Shown one piece after another: positions 1 through 9,894 of a stretch of DNA of 64,000 bases (position 1 is the stretch's first letter; each line of letters opens with the position of its first letter). Position numbers and translations under genes: made by a program. The notes beneath the pieces were generated by a model. That model ran no database searches. It had not been told where the DNA came from and saw only the letters and a program-made list of their open reading frames with translations. This DNA comes from Candidatus Skiveiella danica. GTDB taxonomy: Bacteria; Pseudomonadota; Gammaproteobacteria; Burkholderiales; Burkholderiaceae_C. The DNA lies in NCBI GenBank assembly GCA_016721925.1, contig JADKHE010000008.1, positions 58,059 to 122,058 on the forward strand, read 5' to 3'.

Positions 1-2229
1 CACCTGATTGGCCGTGGAGCGTGTGCCTTCGCCGGTCTGCTCGGTCACAGCGAAGATGTGCTGGATGTTTCCGGCCACCTCGTTCGCCGAAACAGCTTCG
101 CGCGAAGCGGAGTCTGAGATCTGAGCGATCAGGTCCGCCAGCTGACGCGACACACGGTCGATCTCCGTTAGCGCCGTACCGGCGTTGTCCGACAGCCTGG
201 CTCCCTCGACCACGCCCTGCGTCGAACGCTCCATGGCCGCAACCGCGTCCTGCGTGTCGGTCTGAATCGCCTTCACCAGCGCGGAGATCTGGCGCGTCGC
301 GTCGGCAGAGCGTTCAGCGAGTCGTTGCACTTCTTCCGCAACCACCGAGAAGCCGCGCCCGGCTTCGCCGGCAGACGCTGCCTGAATGGCGGCGTTCAAG
401 GCCAGCACGTTGGTCTGTTCGGTAATGTCCGAAATCAGTTCGGTGATTTCACCGATCTCCTGGGACGATTCGCCCAGCCGCTTGATCCGCTTGGACGTTT
501 CCTGGATCTGGTCGCGGATGGAGTTCATACCGCCGATCGCATTCTGCACTGCGGACAGGCCCGACTCCGCGGCCATCAGAGAATTGCGCGCCACCGAAGC
601 CGATTCCTGGGCCTGCGATGACACCACGTTGATTCGGGCCGCCATGTCCAGCACCGACTGGCCGGTTTCGCGAATTTCACGCAGCTGCTCGGTCGAGGCT
701 GCCAGCAGTTCGGTCGACGTGTTCTCCACCTGCGACGTCGTCTGCGCCACCCGGGTGACCGTGTTCTGAACGTTGCCGACCAGCATGCGAAGTTCCTCGA
801 CGGTGTAGTTCACCGAGTCGGCGATGGCGCCCGTGATGTCTTCGGTCACGGTGGCTTCCTGCGTCAGGTCACCCTCGGCCACCGTCTGCAGCTCGTTCAT
901 CAAACGCAGAATGGCGGCCTGGTTGGCGTCATTGACGCGTTTGGCTTCCTGTTCCTGACGTTCAGCGTCCAGGCGCTGGCTTTCCGCAACCCGCTGACGC
1001 TGACGGCTGTCCTGCAGCTGGACATAGGCCAATCCGCCCGCGAACAGAAGGGCCAGCAACGCGGATAGCAAAAGGATGGCCAAGGCGCCAGCGCCGAGGC
1101 CCGTACGCGCCGACAGTTTGGCCTGCAGGTCTTCAAGTACCCGGCGCAGCGGCTCGCTGTCGGCAACGATCGAGGCCTGCGCCTCGCGCGCGGAAACCAG
1201 GCCCTGAAGGTTGCCCAGGATTGCGCCCGCCTGACCCCGTGTGTCCTCATAGAGCTTGAGCAATGCTTCAAGCCGTTCCCGTGTCTGGGGATCCTTGGAA
1301 CCGGCCAGACGAAGCTCAGGGCTGCCATCAAGCAGCCCCTGGCCAATTTCCTTGAACGAATTCAGGTCTTTGCCCAGCAAGAAGACAGCCTCGGGGCTCA
1401 CGCCTTCCATCGTCAGGAATTCGTTGGCCGACTTGCCGATACGTTGCGTCAACATCACCAGCTGACCAGACGCTGAAATCTCCGCGGCGGCAGCGTTCTG
1501 CTGCAGCTTCAGGGAAGAAATGGTTTCCGCGATCTCCAGGAGGTCGGACGACTGCCGGTTGATCGTGCGCAGCGCGGTGCCCACCTGGGTCAGGATCTTT
1601 TGCTGGCTCATCACGGTGTTGGCACTCTTCTCAGCCCGGTCAACCAGGGGAATGGCCTTGTCGACATCACCCATTTCCGCCTGTGGCACTTCCTTGAGAC
1701 CCGATTCGGAATCACCGTCGCGCAAGCCACGCACGGTCTTGGCCAGGACGCCGGCGCTCTCACGGACATCCGGAAAAGCCTGGGGACTGCCCACCAGCGC
1801 CTGTGAAACCGATTTGGCCAGCCGCTGCGACTGCATCAATGCCTGACCGGTTGCCGCCACCTGTTGGGCAACCTTGTCGGCCTGATTGAGCGCGAAGAAA
1901 GTCACGCCGGTCAGAATCACGAGGGCTGTACCCAGCAACACAGCCAGAATCCGCTGGTGCTGAACGATGCTGCGGGTACCCAACACTGGCAGAGTGAGCA
2001 GCTCGGCCGCCCCTTCATTGCCGCCCCCTTCATTGCCGCCCGCGCCAAGCGCTATCTTGCTGTCGGGAAAGTCCGCCGTGCTGAATTGCCCGCTTTCTGC
2101 CGCAGGCATGCGGTCGTCTGCCCGGTCCTGGTCGCCGAACACCTCTGCAGCCGGCGATGCATCGGTCGGCGCCTGCGCGGGCGAGGCGTTCTTGCCTAGA
2201 AGCTTGTTGATCTGGTCAATTACGGACAT
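1..2229 (-). CDS. pilJ: Type IV pilus methyl-accepting protein PilJ (3' end outside window)
   Basis: Inner-membrane chemoreceptor of the Pil-Chp system controlling twitching motility; it signals through a CheA-type kinase (ChpA/PilL) via the CheW-like PilI. The frame is open from an ATG at 2229, preceded by AGGAAGG, to the window edge (743 codons, no stop). About 93 polar residues, including a duplicated GGNEG stretch, precede a first membrane segment (about residues 94-114). A helical sensor region, a second membrane segment (about 376-402) and a long signalling domain follow, the last with the conserved hairpin tip (EQTNVLALNAAIQAA). PilJ of other Burkholderiales is only slightly longer, so the stop should lie just outside. 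Last visible gene of the rubredoxin-pilG-pilH-pilI-pilJ run. Assignment to PilJ rather than another MCP rests on these neighbours. Confidence 0.93.
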   Translation of the reverse strand, partial: MSVIDQINKLLGKNASPAQAPTDASPAAEVFGDQDRADDRMPAAESGQFSTADFPDSKIALGAGGNEGGGNEGAAELLTLPVLGTRSIVQHQRILAVLLGTALVILTGVTFFALNQADKVAQQVAATGQALMQSQRLAKSVSQALVGSPQAFPDVRESAGVLAKTVRGLRDGDSESGLKEVPQAEMGDVDKAIPLVDRAEKSANTVMSQQKILTQVGTALRTINRQSSDLLEIAETISSLKLQQNAAAAEISASGQLVMLTQRIGKSANEFLTMEGVSPEAVFLLGKDLNSFKEIGQGLLDGSPELRLAGSKDPQTRERLEALLKLYEDTRGQAGAILGNLQGLVSAREAQASIVADSEPLRRVLEDLQAKLSARTGLGAGALAILLLSALLALLFAGGLAYVQLQDSRQRQRVAESQRLDAERQEQEAKRVNDANQAAILRLMNELQTVAEGDLTQEATVTEDITGAIADSVNYTVEELRMLVGNVQNTVTRVAQTTSQVENTSTELLAASTEQLREIRETGQSVLDMAARINVVSSQAQESASVARNSLMAAESGLSAVQNAIGGMNSIRDQIQETSKRIKRLGESSQEIGEITELISDITEQTNVLALNAAIQAASAGEAGRGFSVVAEEVQRLAERSADATRQISALVKAIQTDTQDAVAAMERSTQGVVEGARLSDNAGTALTEIDRVSRQLADLIAQISDSASREAVSANEVAGNIQHIFAVTEQTGEGTRSTANQV

Positions 2230-2249
2230 GGTGACACCCTTCCTGGGAC

Positions 2250-2780
2250 TTAAGCACTGATGCTGAGAAACTGGGGATTGAGAGAAAGTGCCTGCAGATT
2301 GATTTCCTGCCACGCGGCACCTTGCGAATCGACATAGCTGTGACCGAAAAACTCCGGGGCATCAGCGGCAGGCGGATTTGAAGCAACAAACGACTCGACG
2401 CTTTTCAGCCCCAGCAGCTTGTCGATCAGAACCACGCAATTGATGTTCAGGGCATCGCTGAATGCCACAAGCCGGCACTGGCTCTGCGCCAGATCACTGC
2501 GATGTGACGGCGGCGCATGCTTCACAAACGCCCCAAGATCAACGACGCCGCTGACGCCGCCGCGCAGGTTGACGACGCCAAGGAACCAATCCCGGGCGTG
2601 CGGAACAGCCTGAACCGTCCGCCATGGAAAAATTTCGCCCGCGTGATTGAGTGGAAACAGGTATCTGGCGTCCGCGGCCTCGACGGCAAGCCAAGCTGCA
2701 GCTGCGCCTGTTGTGCGGGCCTCCTGCAACCGGTTGGCAAGGCGGCTCTGAAAGGCCCGGAGTGCTTCACGACTGGCCAT
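2250..2780 (-). CDS. pilI: CheW-like coupling protein PilI
   Basis: A 176-residue CheW-domain adaptor that couples PilJ to the histidine kinase of the Pil-Chp system in the cytoplasm. The CheW fold is recognisable from residues of the type WFLGVVNLRGGVSGVVDL, followed by the RLVAFSDALNINCVVLIDKLLGL strand region. Start ATG at 2780 lies 10 bases after the pilH stop; the gene ends 20 bases before pilJ, as expected for one operon. The ribosome-binding site is weak, so translation may be coupled to pilH. A general CheW is the alternative, but position between pilH and pilJ makes PilI the better name. Confidence 0.92.
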   Translation of the reverse strand: MASREALRAFQSRLANRLQEARTTGAAAAWLAVEAADARYLFPLNHAGEIFPWRTVQAVPHARDWFLGVVNLRGGVSGVVDLGAFVKHAPPSHRSDLAQSQCRLVAFSDALNINCVVLIDKLLGLKSVESFVASNPPAADAPEFFGHSYVDSQGAAWQEINLQALSLNPQFLSISA

Positions 2781-2790
2781 GGGCGGACGA

Positions 2791-3156
2791 TCAGTTCAGG
2801 GCGCTGATCTTTGCCAGCAGATCGGTGACTTCAACCGGCTTGGTGATGTAGTCTCTCGCCCCTTGACGCAAACCCCACACCCGATCGGTCTCCTGCGTCT
2901 TGCTGGTGCACATGAAGATGGGAACGTCCTTGTAGAGCGGGTCGCGGGATATCGCCCGCGTCAGCTGAAATCCGTTCTGCCCCGGCATCACCACATCCAT
3001 CAGGATCAGGTCGGGTTTTTCCTCGGCCAATCGACGAAAGGCATCTTCGGCGTTTTCGGCCGTCTTCACGGAAAAGCCGTTCTTCTGGAGCAGGCCCGTC
3101 AGGTGCATCAACTCAGTCTTCGAATCGTCAACGATCAACACTTTCTGGATGGTCAT
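2791..3156 (-). CDS. pilH: Twitching motility response regulator PilH
   Basis: Single-domain receiver protein (121 aa) with no output domain. It accepts phosphate from the Pil-Chp histidine kinase and is thought to act as phosphate sink or retraction regulator. The receiver fold shows VLIVDDSK near the N-terminus, the phospho-acceptor Asp in LILMDVVMPG, the Thr/Ser position in MCTSK and the conserved Lys in YITKPV. I chose the ATG at 3156, with AAGGAG seven bases upstream. It overlaps the pilG stop by one base (TGATG). A GTG one codon earlier is possible but has poorer spacing. Confidence 0.92.
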   Translation of the reverse strand: MTIQKVLIVDDSKTELMHLTGLLQKNGFSVKTAENAEDAFRRLAEEKPDLILMDVVMPGQNGFQLTRAISRDPLYKDVPIFMCTSKTQETDRVWGLRQGARDYITKPVEVTDLLAKISALN

Positions 3157-3554
3157 CACATTACTCCTTGATTGGCGGAACCGAACTGCGCGACGGCCTG
3201 AAGCAGTTGATCCTTGGTAAACGGCTTGGTCAGGTAGTCCTGCGACCCCACCATACGACCTCGAGCCTTGTCGAACACGCCATCCTTGGATGAAAGCATG
3301 ACCACAGGAATCGAGGAAAAATTCACGTTTTTCTTGATGATCGCGCAGGTCTGGTAACCATCCAGGCGCGGCATCAGGATGTCACAGAAGATCATGTCGG
3401 GGCGGAAGTCATTGATCTTTGCCAGCGCATCGAAACCATCCTCGGCGAGCAACACTTCATGCCCACCCTGCTTGAGGAAAATCTCCGCACTGCGGCGTAT
3501 CGTGTTGCTGTCATCGATGACCAGCACCTTGTATCCCGATCCAGTCGAACTCAC
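3156..3554 (-). CDS. pilG: Twitching motility response regulator PilG
   Basis: Single-domain receiver (132 aa) of the Pil-Chp system, linked in other bacteria to pilus extension and cAMP signalling. Receiver signature: VLVIDDSNTIRR, phospho-acceptor Asp in MIFCDILMPRLDG, and the Lys in YLTKPF. The frame is open further upstream into the rubredoxin gene, but those extra 34 residues do not resemble a receiver. A GTG at 3554 has AGGAG about nine bases upstream and gives the usual family length, so I use it. Sits 64 bases after rubredoxin and overlaps pilH by one base. Confidence 0.9.
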   Translation of the reverse strand: MSSTGSGYKVLVIDDSNTIRRSAEIFLKQGGHEVLLAEDGFDALAKINDFRPDMIFCDILMPRLDGYQTCAIIKKNVNFSSIPVVMLSSKDGVFDKARGRMVGSQDYLTKPFTKDQLLQAVAQFGSANQGVM

Positions 3555-3618
3555 TGCATTGCACTCCTGGCTATGTTTCGGTTCCCGCATCGTCCCGGAC
3601 CGAAGTCCGGGCCAGGCC

Positions 3619-3795
3619 TCAGATTTCCACCATCTCGAAGTCTTCCTTGCGGGCACCGCATTCGGGACACGTCCAGTTCATGGGGACATCGGCCCAAAGC
3701 GTACCGGGCGCGATCCCGTGATCCGGTGCGCCCGCAGCTTCGTCATAAATCCACCCGCAAATCAGGCACATCCACGTCTTCGTCGAATTGGTCAC
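3619..3795 (-). CDS. Rubredoxin
   Basis: Small iron-sulfur electron carrier (58 aa) with one Fe bound by four cysteines in two knuckles, visible as CLICGWIYDEAAG near the N-terminus and WTCPECGARKEDFE near the C-terminus. A stop codon lies two codons before the GTG at 3795, so GTG is the only reasonable start. First gene of the minus-strand run leading into pilG; the same rubredoxin-pilG order is common in Comamonadaceae (recalled, not searched). Divergent from the thiD-like gene, with 95 bases of shared upstream region. Confidence 0.93.
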   Translation of the reverse strand: MTNSTKTWMCLICGWIYDEAAGAPDHGIAPGTLWADVPMNWTCPECGARKEDFEMVEI

Positions 3796-3890
3796 AGCTT
3801 AAAAGGCCTTCACATAGAATGCAATCATTGTATAGAGGCAAGACGGCTGATCCCGGCCATTGACACCGAGTTACGCCCGCTTTCAGGCTC

Positions 3891-4806
3891 ATGACAAACC
3901 CGAAACCGCCTCCCTCCCCGGAACCCTTGACGCCAAGCTCCGAGGACGCTGCGCCGCCCAGCGTTCTGGTGTTCAACGCCAGCGACCCTACGGGTGCCGG
4001 TGGAGTGACCGGTGACGTCCTGTCCATTGCATCGGTCGGCGGTCATGCCTTGCCGGTGGTCACGGGCGCCTATGTCCGCGATACCACCCGGATCTTCGAT
4101 TTCTTCGCCTTTGAGGAGGAGGCGGTCGCCGAGCAGGCGCGAGCCATCCTCGAGGATGCGCCGGTGCAGGTCATCAAGGTCGGTTTTGCCGGAAGCCCCG
4201 AGAATGTCAGCGCGATTGCCGAACTGGCCTCCGACTATTCCGAGGTCCCGTTGATTGCCTGGATGCCCGACCTTTCCTGGTGGGAGGAGGGGCAGATCGA
4301 CACCTACCAGGATGCGGTCCGCGAACTGCTGTTGCCACAAACCACCGTGTTGGTAGGAAACCACAGTACCTTGTGGCGCTGGCTGTTGCCGGACTGGACG
4401 TCGGACAAGAGCCCGAGTGCGCGCGACATCGCCAAGGCGGCAGCCGAGATGGGCGTTTCCTACGTGCTGGTCACCGGCATTGTTCTGCCCGACCAGTTCA
4501 TCGAGAACGTGCTGGCCACACCGCAGACCGTCATGGGCAGCGAGAAGTTCGAGCGATTCGATGCCTCTTTCGCGGGCGCCGGCGACACACTGGCGGCCGC
4601 GCTGGCCGCACTGATCGGAGCCGGAAGCGACCTCTCGGAAGCCACCAGCGAAGCGCTGAGTTATCTGGACCGTTGCCTGGACGCGGGTTTTCGGCCCGGC
4701 ATGGGCGCGGTCGTTCCGGACCGCCTTTTCTGGGCCCAACCCGAGGACGACGATGCCGAGGATGATGAAAGTGCCGCAGCCCCCGACCTTTACGAAATGC
4801 CCTTCA

Positions 4807-4823
<17 letters not shown>
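3891..4823 (+). CDS. thiD: Hydroxymethylpyrimidine/phosphomethylpyrimidine kinase-like protein (ThiD family)
   Basis: Ribokinase-fold kinase (310 aa) related to ThiD, which phosphorylates hydroxymethylpyrimidine and its monophosphate in thiamine synthesis. The substrate-binding start (VFNASDPTGAGG, then TGAYVRDT) and the phosphate-binding C-terminal motif (FAGAGDTLAAALAA) are visible. Compared with classical ThiD the N-terminal glycine motif is altered and there is an acidic tail (DDDAEDDES), so the exact substrate is less certain than the fold. Overlaps hemL by 17 bases, implying co-transcription. Starts at the ATG at 3891. Confidence 0.82.
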
Positions 4824-6111
<1,288 letters not shown>

Positions 6112-6117
6112 CTTCAG

Positions 6118-6160
6118 TAGCACTATGTGACCATTTGACGCTGGGAAGCAGTCTATTGAA
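6118..6160 (+). repeat. Dispersed intergenic repeat, copy A
   Basis: Begins seven bases after the hemL stop: TAGCAC, then GACCATTTGACGCTGGGA. It matches seven other copies in this window over TAGC, GACC and GACGCTGGG. Function unknown. It immediately precedes the bidirectional terminator. Confidence 0.75.
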
Positions 6161-6164
6161 TGCA

Positions 6165-6190
6165 AAAAGGCGGCTTATGAGCCGCCTTTT
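6165..6190. terminator. Bidirectional rho-independent terminator
   Basis: An 11-bp perfect stem (AAAAGGCGGCT / AGCCGCCTTTT) with a TATG loop, A-tract on the left and T-tract on the right. It lies between the convergent hemL and purH genes and should stop transcription from both sides. Confidence 0.9.
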
Positions 6191-6228
6191 GCCTGCCGCG
6201 GGCCCCCGCGAGGGGCGTTGCCAGATTC

Positions 6229-7827
6229 TCAATGGCGGAAGTGCCGCACCCCGCTGAACACCATTGCCACGCCGCGTGCGTCGGCCGCGTCGATAACCTC
6301 CTGGTCGCGCATGGAGCCGCCTGGCTGGATCACGCAGGTTGCGCCTGCATCCACCACCACATCCAGGCCGTCACGGAACGGGAAGAAGGCGTCGCTCGCC
6401 ACGACGGTACCGGCCAGCGACAGGCCGGCGTGCTGGGCCTTGATGCTGGCGATGCGCGCCGAGTCCAGCCGGCTCATCTGCCCCGCCCCCACGCCCATGG
6501 TCATGCCGTTGGCGCAGAAGACAATCGCGTTGCTCTTGACGTACTTGGCCACCTTCCAGGCGAACAGCAGGTCTTGCAACTGCCCGGCCGTGGGCTGCAC
6601 CTTTGTCACCACCTTGAGATCGGCCAGTGCCATTTCGTGGTTGTCCGCGGTCTGCAGCAGCAGGCCCGAACCCACCCGCTTGGCGTCCATCGCATTGCGG
6701 CCCTGCTCCCAGGCCGTGGCACCCCCTGCGGGCAGCTCGATCTTCATCAGGCGCACATTGGCCTTGGCCTTGAAGATGTCCAGGGCCTCCGGCGTGAAAT
6801 CGGGCGCCATCAGCACCTCGACGAACTGCTTGCTCACCTGCTGGGCGGCCGCGCCGTCTACCGAGCGGTTGAAGGCAATGATGCCGCCAAAGGCACTGGT
6901 CGGATCGGTCTGGAACGCTTTGCTGTAAGCCTCCAACGCATCCCTGCCCACGGCCACGCCGCAGGGGTTGGCATGCTTGACGATCACGCAGGCCGGCGCG
7001 TCGAAGCCCTTGACACATTCCCACGCGGCATCGGCGTCGGCGATGTTGTTGTAGGACAGTTCCTTGCCCTGCAACTGCACGCCGGTGACAAGCGAGCCCG
7101 GCGCAGGGTAGAGGTCACGGTACAGCGCGGCCTCCTGGTGGGCGTTCTCCCCATAGCGCAGATCCTGCACCTTGATGAACTGGCCATTGGACTGGCCAGG
7201 GAACAGCGAACGCGCGGGCACATAAGCCTCGGACAGCTTGTTCTCTTCAAATGTGACGGACGACAGATAGTCACTAATCGCGCCGTCGTACTGGGCGATG
7301 CGGTTGAAGGCGGCCACCGAAAGCGCAAAGCGCAGCTTGGCGGACAGCTTGCCGTTGGCCTGGAGCTCTTCGAGCACCGCCGGGTACTGCGAAGCATCGG
7401 TCAGCACGCCCACATCGGCCCAGTTCTTGGCGGCGCTGCGCACCATGGCCGGACCGCCGATGTCGATGTTCTCGATCGCGTCGGCCAGCGTGCAGCCAGC
7501 CTTGGCCACCGTGGCCTCGAACGGGTACAGGTTGACCACCAGGAGGTCGATGGTGTCGATGCCTTGCGCAGCAAGTGCCGCCATATGCTCCGGCACATCG
7601 CGCCGCGCCAGCAGGCCGCCATGGACCTTGGGATGCAGCGTCTTCACGCGGCCATCAAGCATCTCGGGAAATGCGGTGACTTGCGCCACCTCGGTTACCG
7701 GCAGGCCCTGCTCTGCCAGCAGCCTGGCGGTGCCGCCGGTGGAAATCAGCTTGATGCCCAGCGCGTGCAGGGCCCGGGCGAAGTCAACAACGCCGGTCTT
7801 ATCGGATACGGAAATCAGTGCATTCAT
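6229..7827 (-). CDS. purH: Bifunctional AICAR formyltransferase/IMP cyclohydrolase
   Basis: Catalyses the last two steps of de novo IMP synthesis (532 aa). The N-terminal IMP cyclohydrolase (MGS-like) domain shows SVSDKTG, STGGTARLL and GRVKTLHPKVHGGLLARR. The C-terminal AICAR transformylase domain shows LRYGENAHQ, VKHANPCGVA, SNAIVF and FFPFRDGLD. The frame extends upstream, but MNALISVSDKTG is the family start, 23 bases after the fis stop. Third gene of a dusB-fis-purH operon, probably translationally coupled since its own ribosome-binding site is poor. Confidence 0.97.
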   Translation of the reverse strand: MNALISVSDKTGVVDFARALHALGIKLISTGGTARLLAEQGLPVTEVAQVTAFPEMLDGRVKTLHPKVHGGLLARRDVPEHMAALAAQGIDTIDLLVVNLYPFEATVAKAGCTLADAIENIDIGGPAMVRSAAKNWADVGVLTDASQYPAVLEELQANGKLSAKLRFALSVAAFNRIAQYDGAISDYLSSVTFEENKLSEAYVPARSLFPGQSNGQFIKVQDLRYGENAHQEAALYRDLYPAPGSLVTGVQLQGKELSYNNIADADAAWECVKGFDAPACVIVKHANPCGVAVGRDALEAYSKAFQTDPTSAFGGIIAFNRSVDGAAAQQVSKQFVEVLMAPDFTPEALDIFKAKANVRLMKIELPAGGATAWEQGRNAMDAKRVGSGLLLQTADNHEMALADLKVVTKVQPTAGQLQDLLFAWKVAKYVKSNAIVFCANGMTMGVGAGQMSRLDSARIASIKAQHAGLSLAGTVVASDAFFPFRDGLDVVVDAGATCVIQPGGSMRDQEVIDAADARGVAMVFSGVRHFRH

Positions 7828-7850
7828 GGCGGGGTGAGTGACGCGCGACG

Positions 7851-8087
7851 TCACTTGAGTAACTTGTGTTCGACGAGCTTCTTGCGCAGCGTGTTGCGGT
7901 TCAGGCCCAGCCATTCGGCAGCTCGGGACTGGTTCTGCTGCGCCTGCTCCATCACGACATCGAGCAAGGGTTTTTCAACCGCCCTGATCAGCATGTCGTA
8001 CATGCCGCCCGGTTCGGTGCCATGCAGGTCGCGGAAATAGGTCTCCAGATTGGCACGCACGCATTCGTCGATGGTCTTGTTGCTCAT
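7851..8087 (-). CDS. fis: Fis-family nucleoid protein
   Basis: DNA-binding protein of 78 aa with the Fis C-terminal helix-turn-helix (QSRAAEWLGLNRNTLRKKL). Fis bends DNA and modulates rRNA, recombination and global transcription. Burkholderiales Fis proteins are shorter than the 98-residue enterobacterial form, as here. The ATG overlaps the dusB stop by four bases (ATGA), the same dusB-fis pairing as in E. coli, and purH follows 23 bases later. Confidence 0.95.
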   Translation of the reverse strand: MSNKTIDECVRANLETYFRDLHGTEPGGMYDMLIRAVEKPLLDVVMEQAQQNQSRAAEWLGLNRNTLRKKLVEHKLLK

Positions 8088-9136
8088 TCAGCGTTTTCCA
8101 GTAAGGCTTGATTCATGTGGTCGGGTCCGACACGGCGGTTCGCTGCCAAACGGTCCATCGCGGCGCCCAGCGCATCAAAAAAAACGGCCACTGCCTGAAC
8201 CTGCTGCTCACAGTCGTCGATGGCCAGCATGCGGCTGCGGAACGCGTCGCCGCCGGGCAGTTCGCGGACATACCAGGCAATGTGCTTTCGAGCCGAGCGC
8301 ACACCGGTATAGGCACCGTACAGGCTGTAGTGATCGTGCAGGTGCTCCAACAGCGCGCGGCGCACCTCGGCCACCAGTGGCGGCGCCAACAGCTCCCCTG
8401 TGTTCAGAAAGTGGTTGATCTCGCGAAAGATCCAGGGGCGGCCCTGCGCCGCGCGGCCGACCATGACGGCGTCGGCGCCCGTGGCCTGCAGCACCGCCCG
8501 AGCCTTGTGCGGCGAGTCGATGTCGCCGTTGGCCACCACCGGCACCCGCAACGCGGCCTTCACGGCGGCAATGGTTTCGTATTCCGCCTCGCCTTTGTAG
8601 CCCTGCTCGCGCGTGCGCCCGTGCACCGTCACGAGCGCCACGCCAGCCGACTCGGCGGCACGCGCCAGTCGCACCGCATTCTTCTCGCTCTGGCACCAGC
8701 CGGTGCGCATTTTCAGCGTCACCGGTACGCCTTGCGCAGCGCAGGCCGCGACCACCGCCTCGATGATCGAGAGCGCCAAAGGCTCGTCCTGCATCAGGGC
8801 AGAACCGGCCCACTTGTTGCAGACCTTCTTGGCCGGGCAGCCCATGTTGATGTCGATGATCTGCGCGCCCCGGTCGATGTTGAAGGCCGCGGCCTCGGCC
8901 ATCATCGGTGCGTCGGTGCCGGCGATCTGCACCGCGATCGGCCCGGGCTCGCCGTCGTGGTTGGCGCGCCGCGACGTCTTCAGCGTGTGCCAGAGGTCGC
9001 GTCGTGAGGTCACCATCTCGCTGACCGCATGGCCGGCACCGAACTCCCGGCACAACTGGCGGAACGGCCGGTCCGTGACGCCCGCCATCGGCGCGACAAA
9101 CACGTTGTTCGGCAGGACATGCGGTCCGATGTTCAT
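8084..9136 (-). CDS. dusB: tRNA-dihydrouridine synthase B
   Basis: FMN enzyme (350 aa) that reduces uridines in the tRNA D-loop. Family features: APMAGVTDRPFR at the start, the catalytic cysteine motif MGCPAKKVCNK, the TLKMRTGW strand, TVHGRTREQGY and VVANGDI. The frame is open far upstream, but MNIGPHVLPNNVFVAPMAG at 9136 is the natural start; the upstream extension is antisense to the next gene. First gene of dusB-fis-purH. Confidence 0.96.
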   Translation of the reverse strand: MNIGPHVLPNNVFVAPMAGVTDRPFRQLCREFGAGHAVSEMVTSRRDLWHTLKTSRRANHDGEPGPIAVQIAGTDAPMMAEAAAFNIDRGAQIIDINMGCPAKKVCNKWAGSALMQDEPLALSIIEAVVAACAAQGVPVTLKMRTGWCQSEKNAVRLARAAESAGVALVTVHGRTREQGYKGEAEYETIAAVKAALRVPVVANGDIDSPHKARAVLQATGADAVMVGRAAQGRPWIFREINHFLNTGELLAPPLVAEVRRALLEHLHDHYSLYGAYTGVRSARKHIAWYVRELPGGDAFRSRMLAIDDCEQQVQAVAVFFDALGAAMDRLAANRRVGPDHMNQALLENAE

Positions 9137-9280
9137 TGGCGCGTGCAGGCAGGAAAGGGGGGAAAGGGCTGGGGCGGCGAGGTTCGGTGACGGAATTGTA
9201 TATGCCCAATTTTTCAGCAATTGAAATGCGGGCCGGCACGCCATCTCGGCTTCGAGGGCGCCACCGCTACACTGACCTCC

Positions 9281-9769
9281 ATGGAAGCCTGGCTGCAACA
9301 CCTTCTCACCCAGCTTGCCCTGCCCGAGTACGGCCTGAGCACGGTGTTCGTGGTCGCATTCGTTTCGGCCACCCTGCTGCCGATGGGCTCCGAACCGGCC
9401 GTCTTCGGGCTGGTCAAGCTCAACCCCGACCTGTTCTGGTCCGCCGTGCTGGTGGCCACCGCCGGCAATACCCTGGGCGGTGCACTGACCTGGTGGATGG
9501 GCCTGGGCGCCCACGAAGTCGTCGACAAATACCGCCACTCGGCCACGCACATCAAGGCGCTGGAGTGGCTGGAGAAGCTCGGCCCCAAGGCCTGCCTGCT
9601 GGCCTGGCTGCCCGCAGTGGGCGATCCGCTGTGCGCGGTGGCCGGCTGGCTCAAGCTGCCGTTCTGGCCCTGCTTGGCCTACATGGCCGTCGGCAAGTTG
9701 GCGCGCTACGTGATCATGACCGCCAGTCTGCTCTGGGTCTTCCCGGGCAAGCTGCCGATGATCGGATGA
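9281..9769 (+). CDS. YqaA-type small integral membrane protein
   Basis: Membrane protein of 162 aa related to the YqaA branch of the DedA/VTT-like superfamily. Hydrophobic segments around TVFVVAFVSATLLPMGSEP and the motif GNTLGGALTWWMG followed by LAWLPAVGDPLCAVAGWLKL match that family. Biochemical function is not established for YqaA. I chose the ATG at 9281, which gives the usual length. Divergent from dusB and followed by a dispersed repeat. Confidence 0.8.
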   Translation: MEAWLQHLLTQLALPEYGLSTVFVVAFVSATLLPMGSEPAVFGLVKLNPDLFWSAVLVATAGNTLGGALTWWMGLGAHEVVDKYRHSATHIKALEWLEKLGPKACLLAWLPAVGDPLCAVAGWLKLPFWPCLAYMAVGKLARYVIMTASLLWVFPGKLPMIG

Positions 9770-9783
9770 CGCTATCTTTTATG

Positions 9784-9833
9784 TAGCATTCAGTGACCAT
9801 CCGACGCCGGGAACCGTCGGAAAATCGCCTGAA
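9784..9833 (+). repeat. Dispersed intergenic repeat, copy B
   Basis: Fifteen bases after the yqaA-like stop. TAGCATTCAGTGACC followed by GACGCCGGGAAC, a diverged copy of the window's ~50-bp repeat. Here CCGAC and GTCGG can also pair across the core. Confidence 0.65.
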
Positions 9834-9894
9834 ACCATGCTGAAGAGCGCTTCACAAGGGTCTTCGAAATGCCGGCACAGCCCGGATCGGCCGC

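Noticed and set aside
2000..2050. Tandem 15-bp duplication in pilJ as a phase-variable repeat
   Set aside because: Only two units, in frame (GGNEG twice), so it adds residues without switching the gene.
6232..8040. Long plus-strand open frame (about 600 codons) opposite purH and fis
   Set aside because: It is antisense to well-recognised purH and fis, has a His/Arg/Gln-rich composition typical of reverse-frame GC-rich sequence, and has no family motif.
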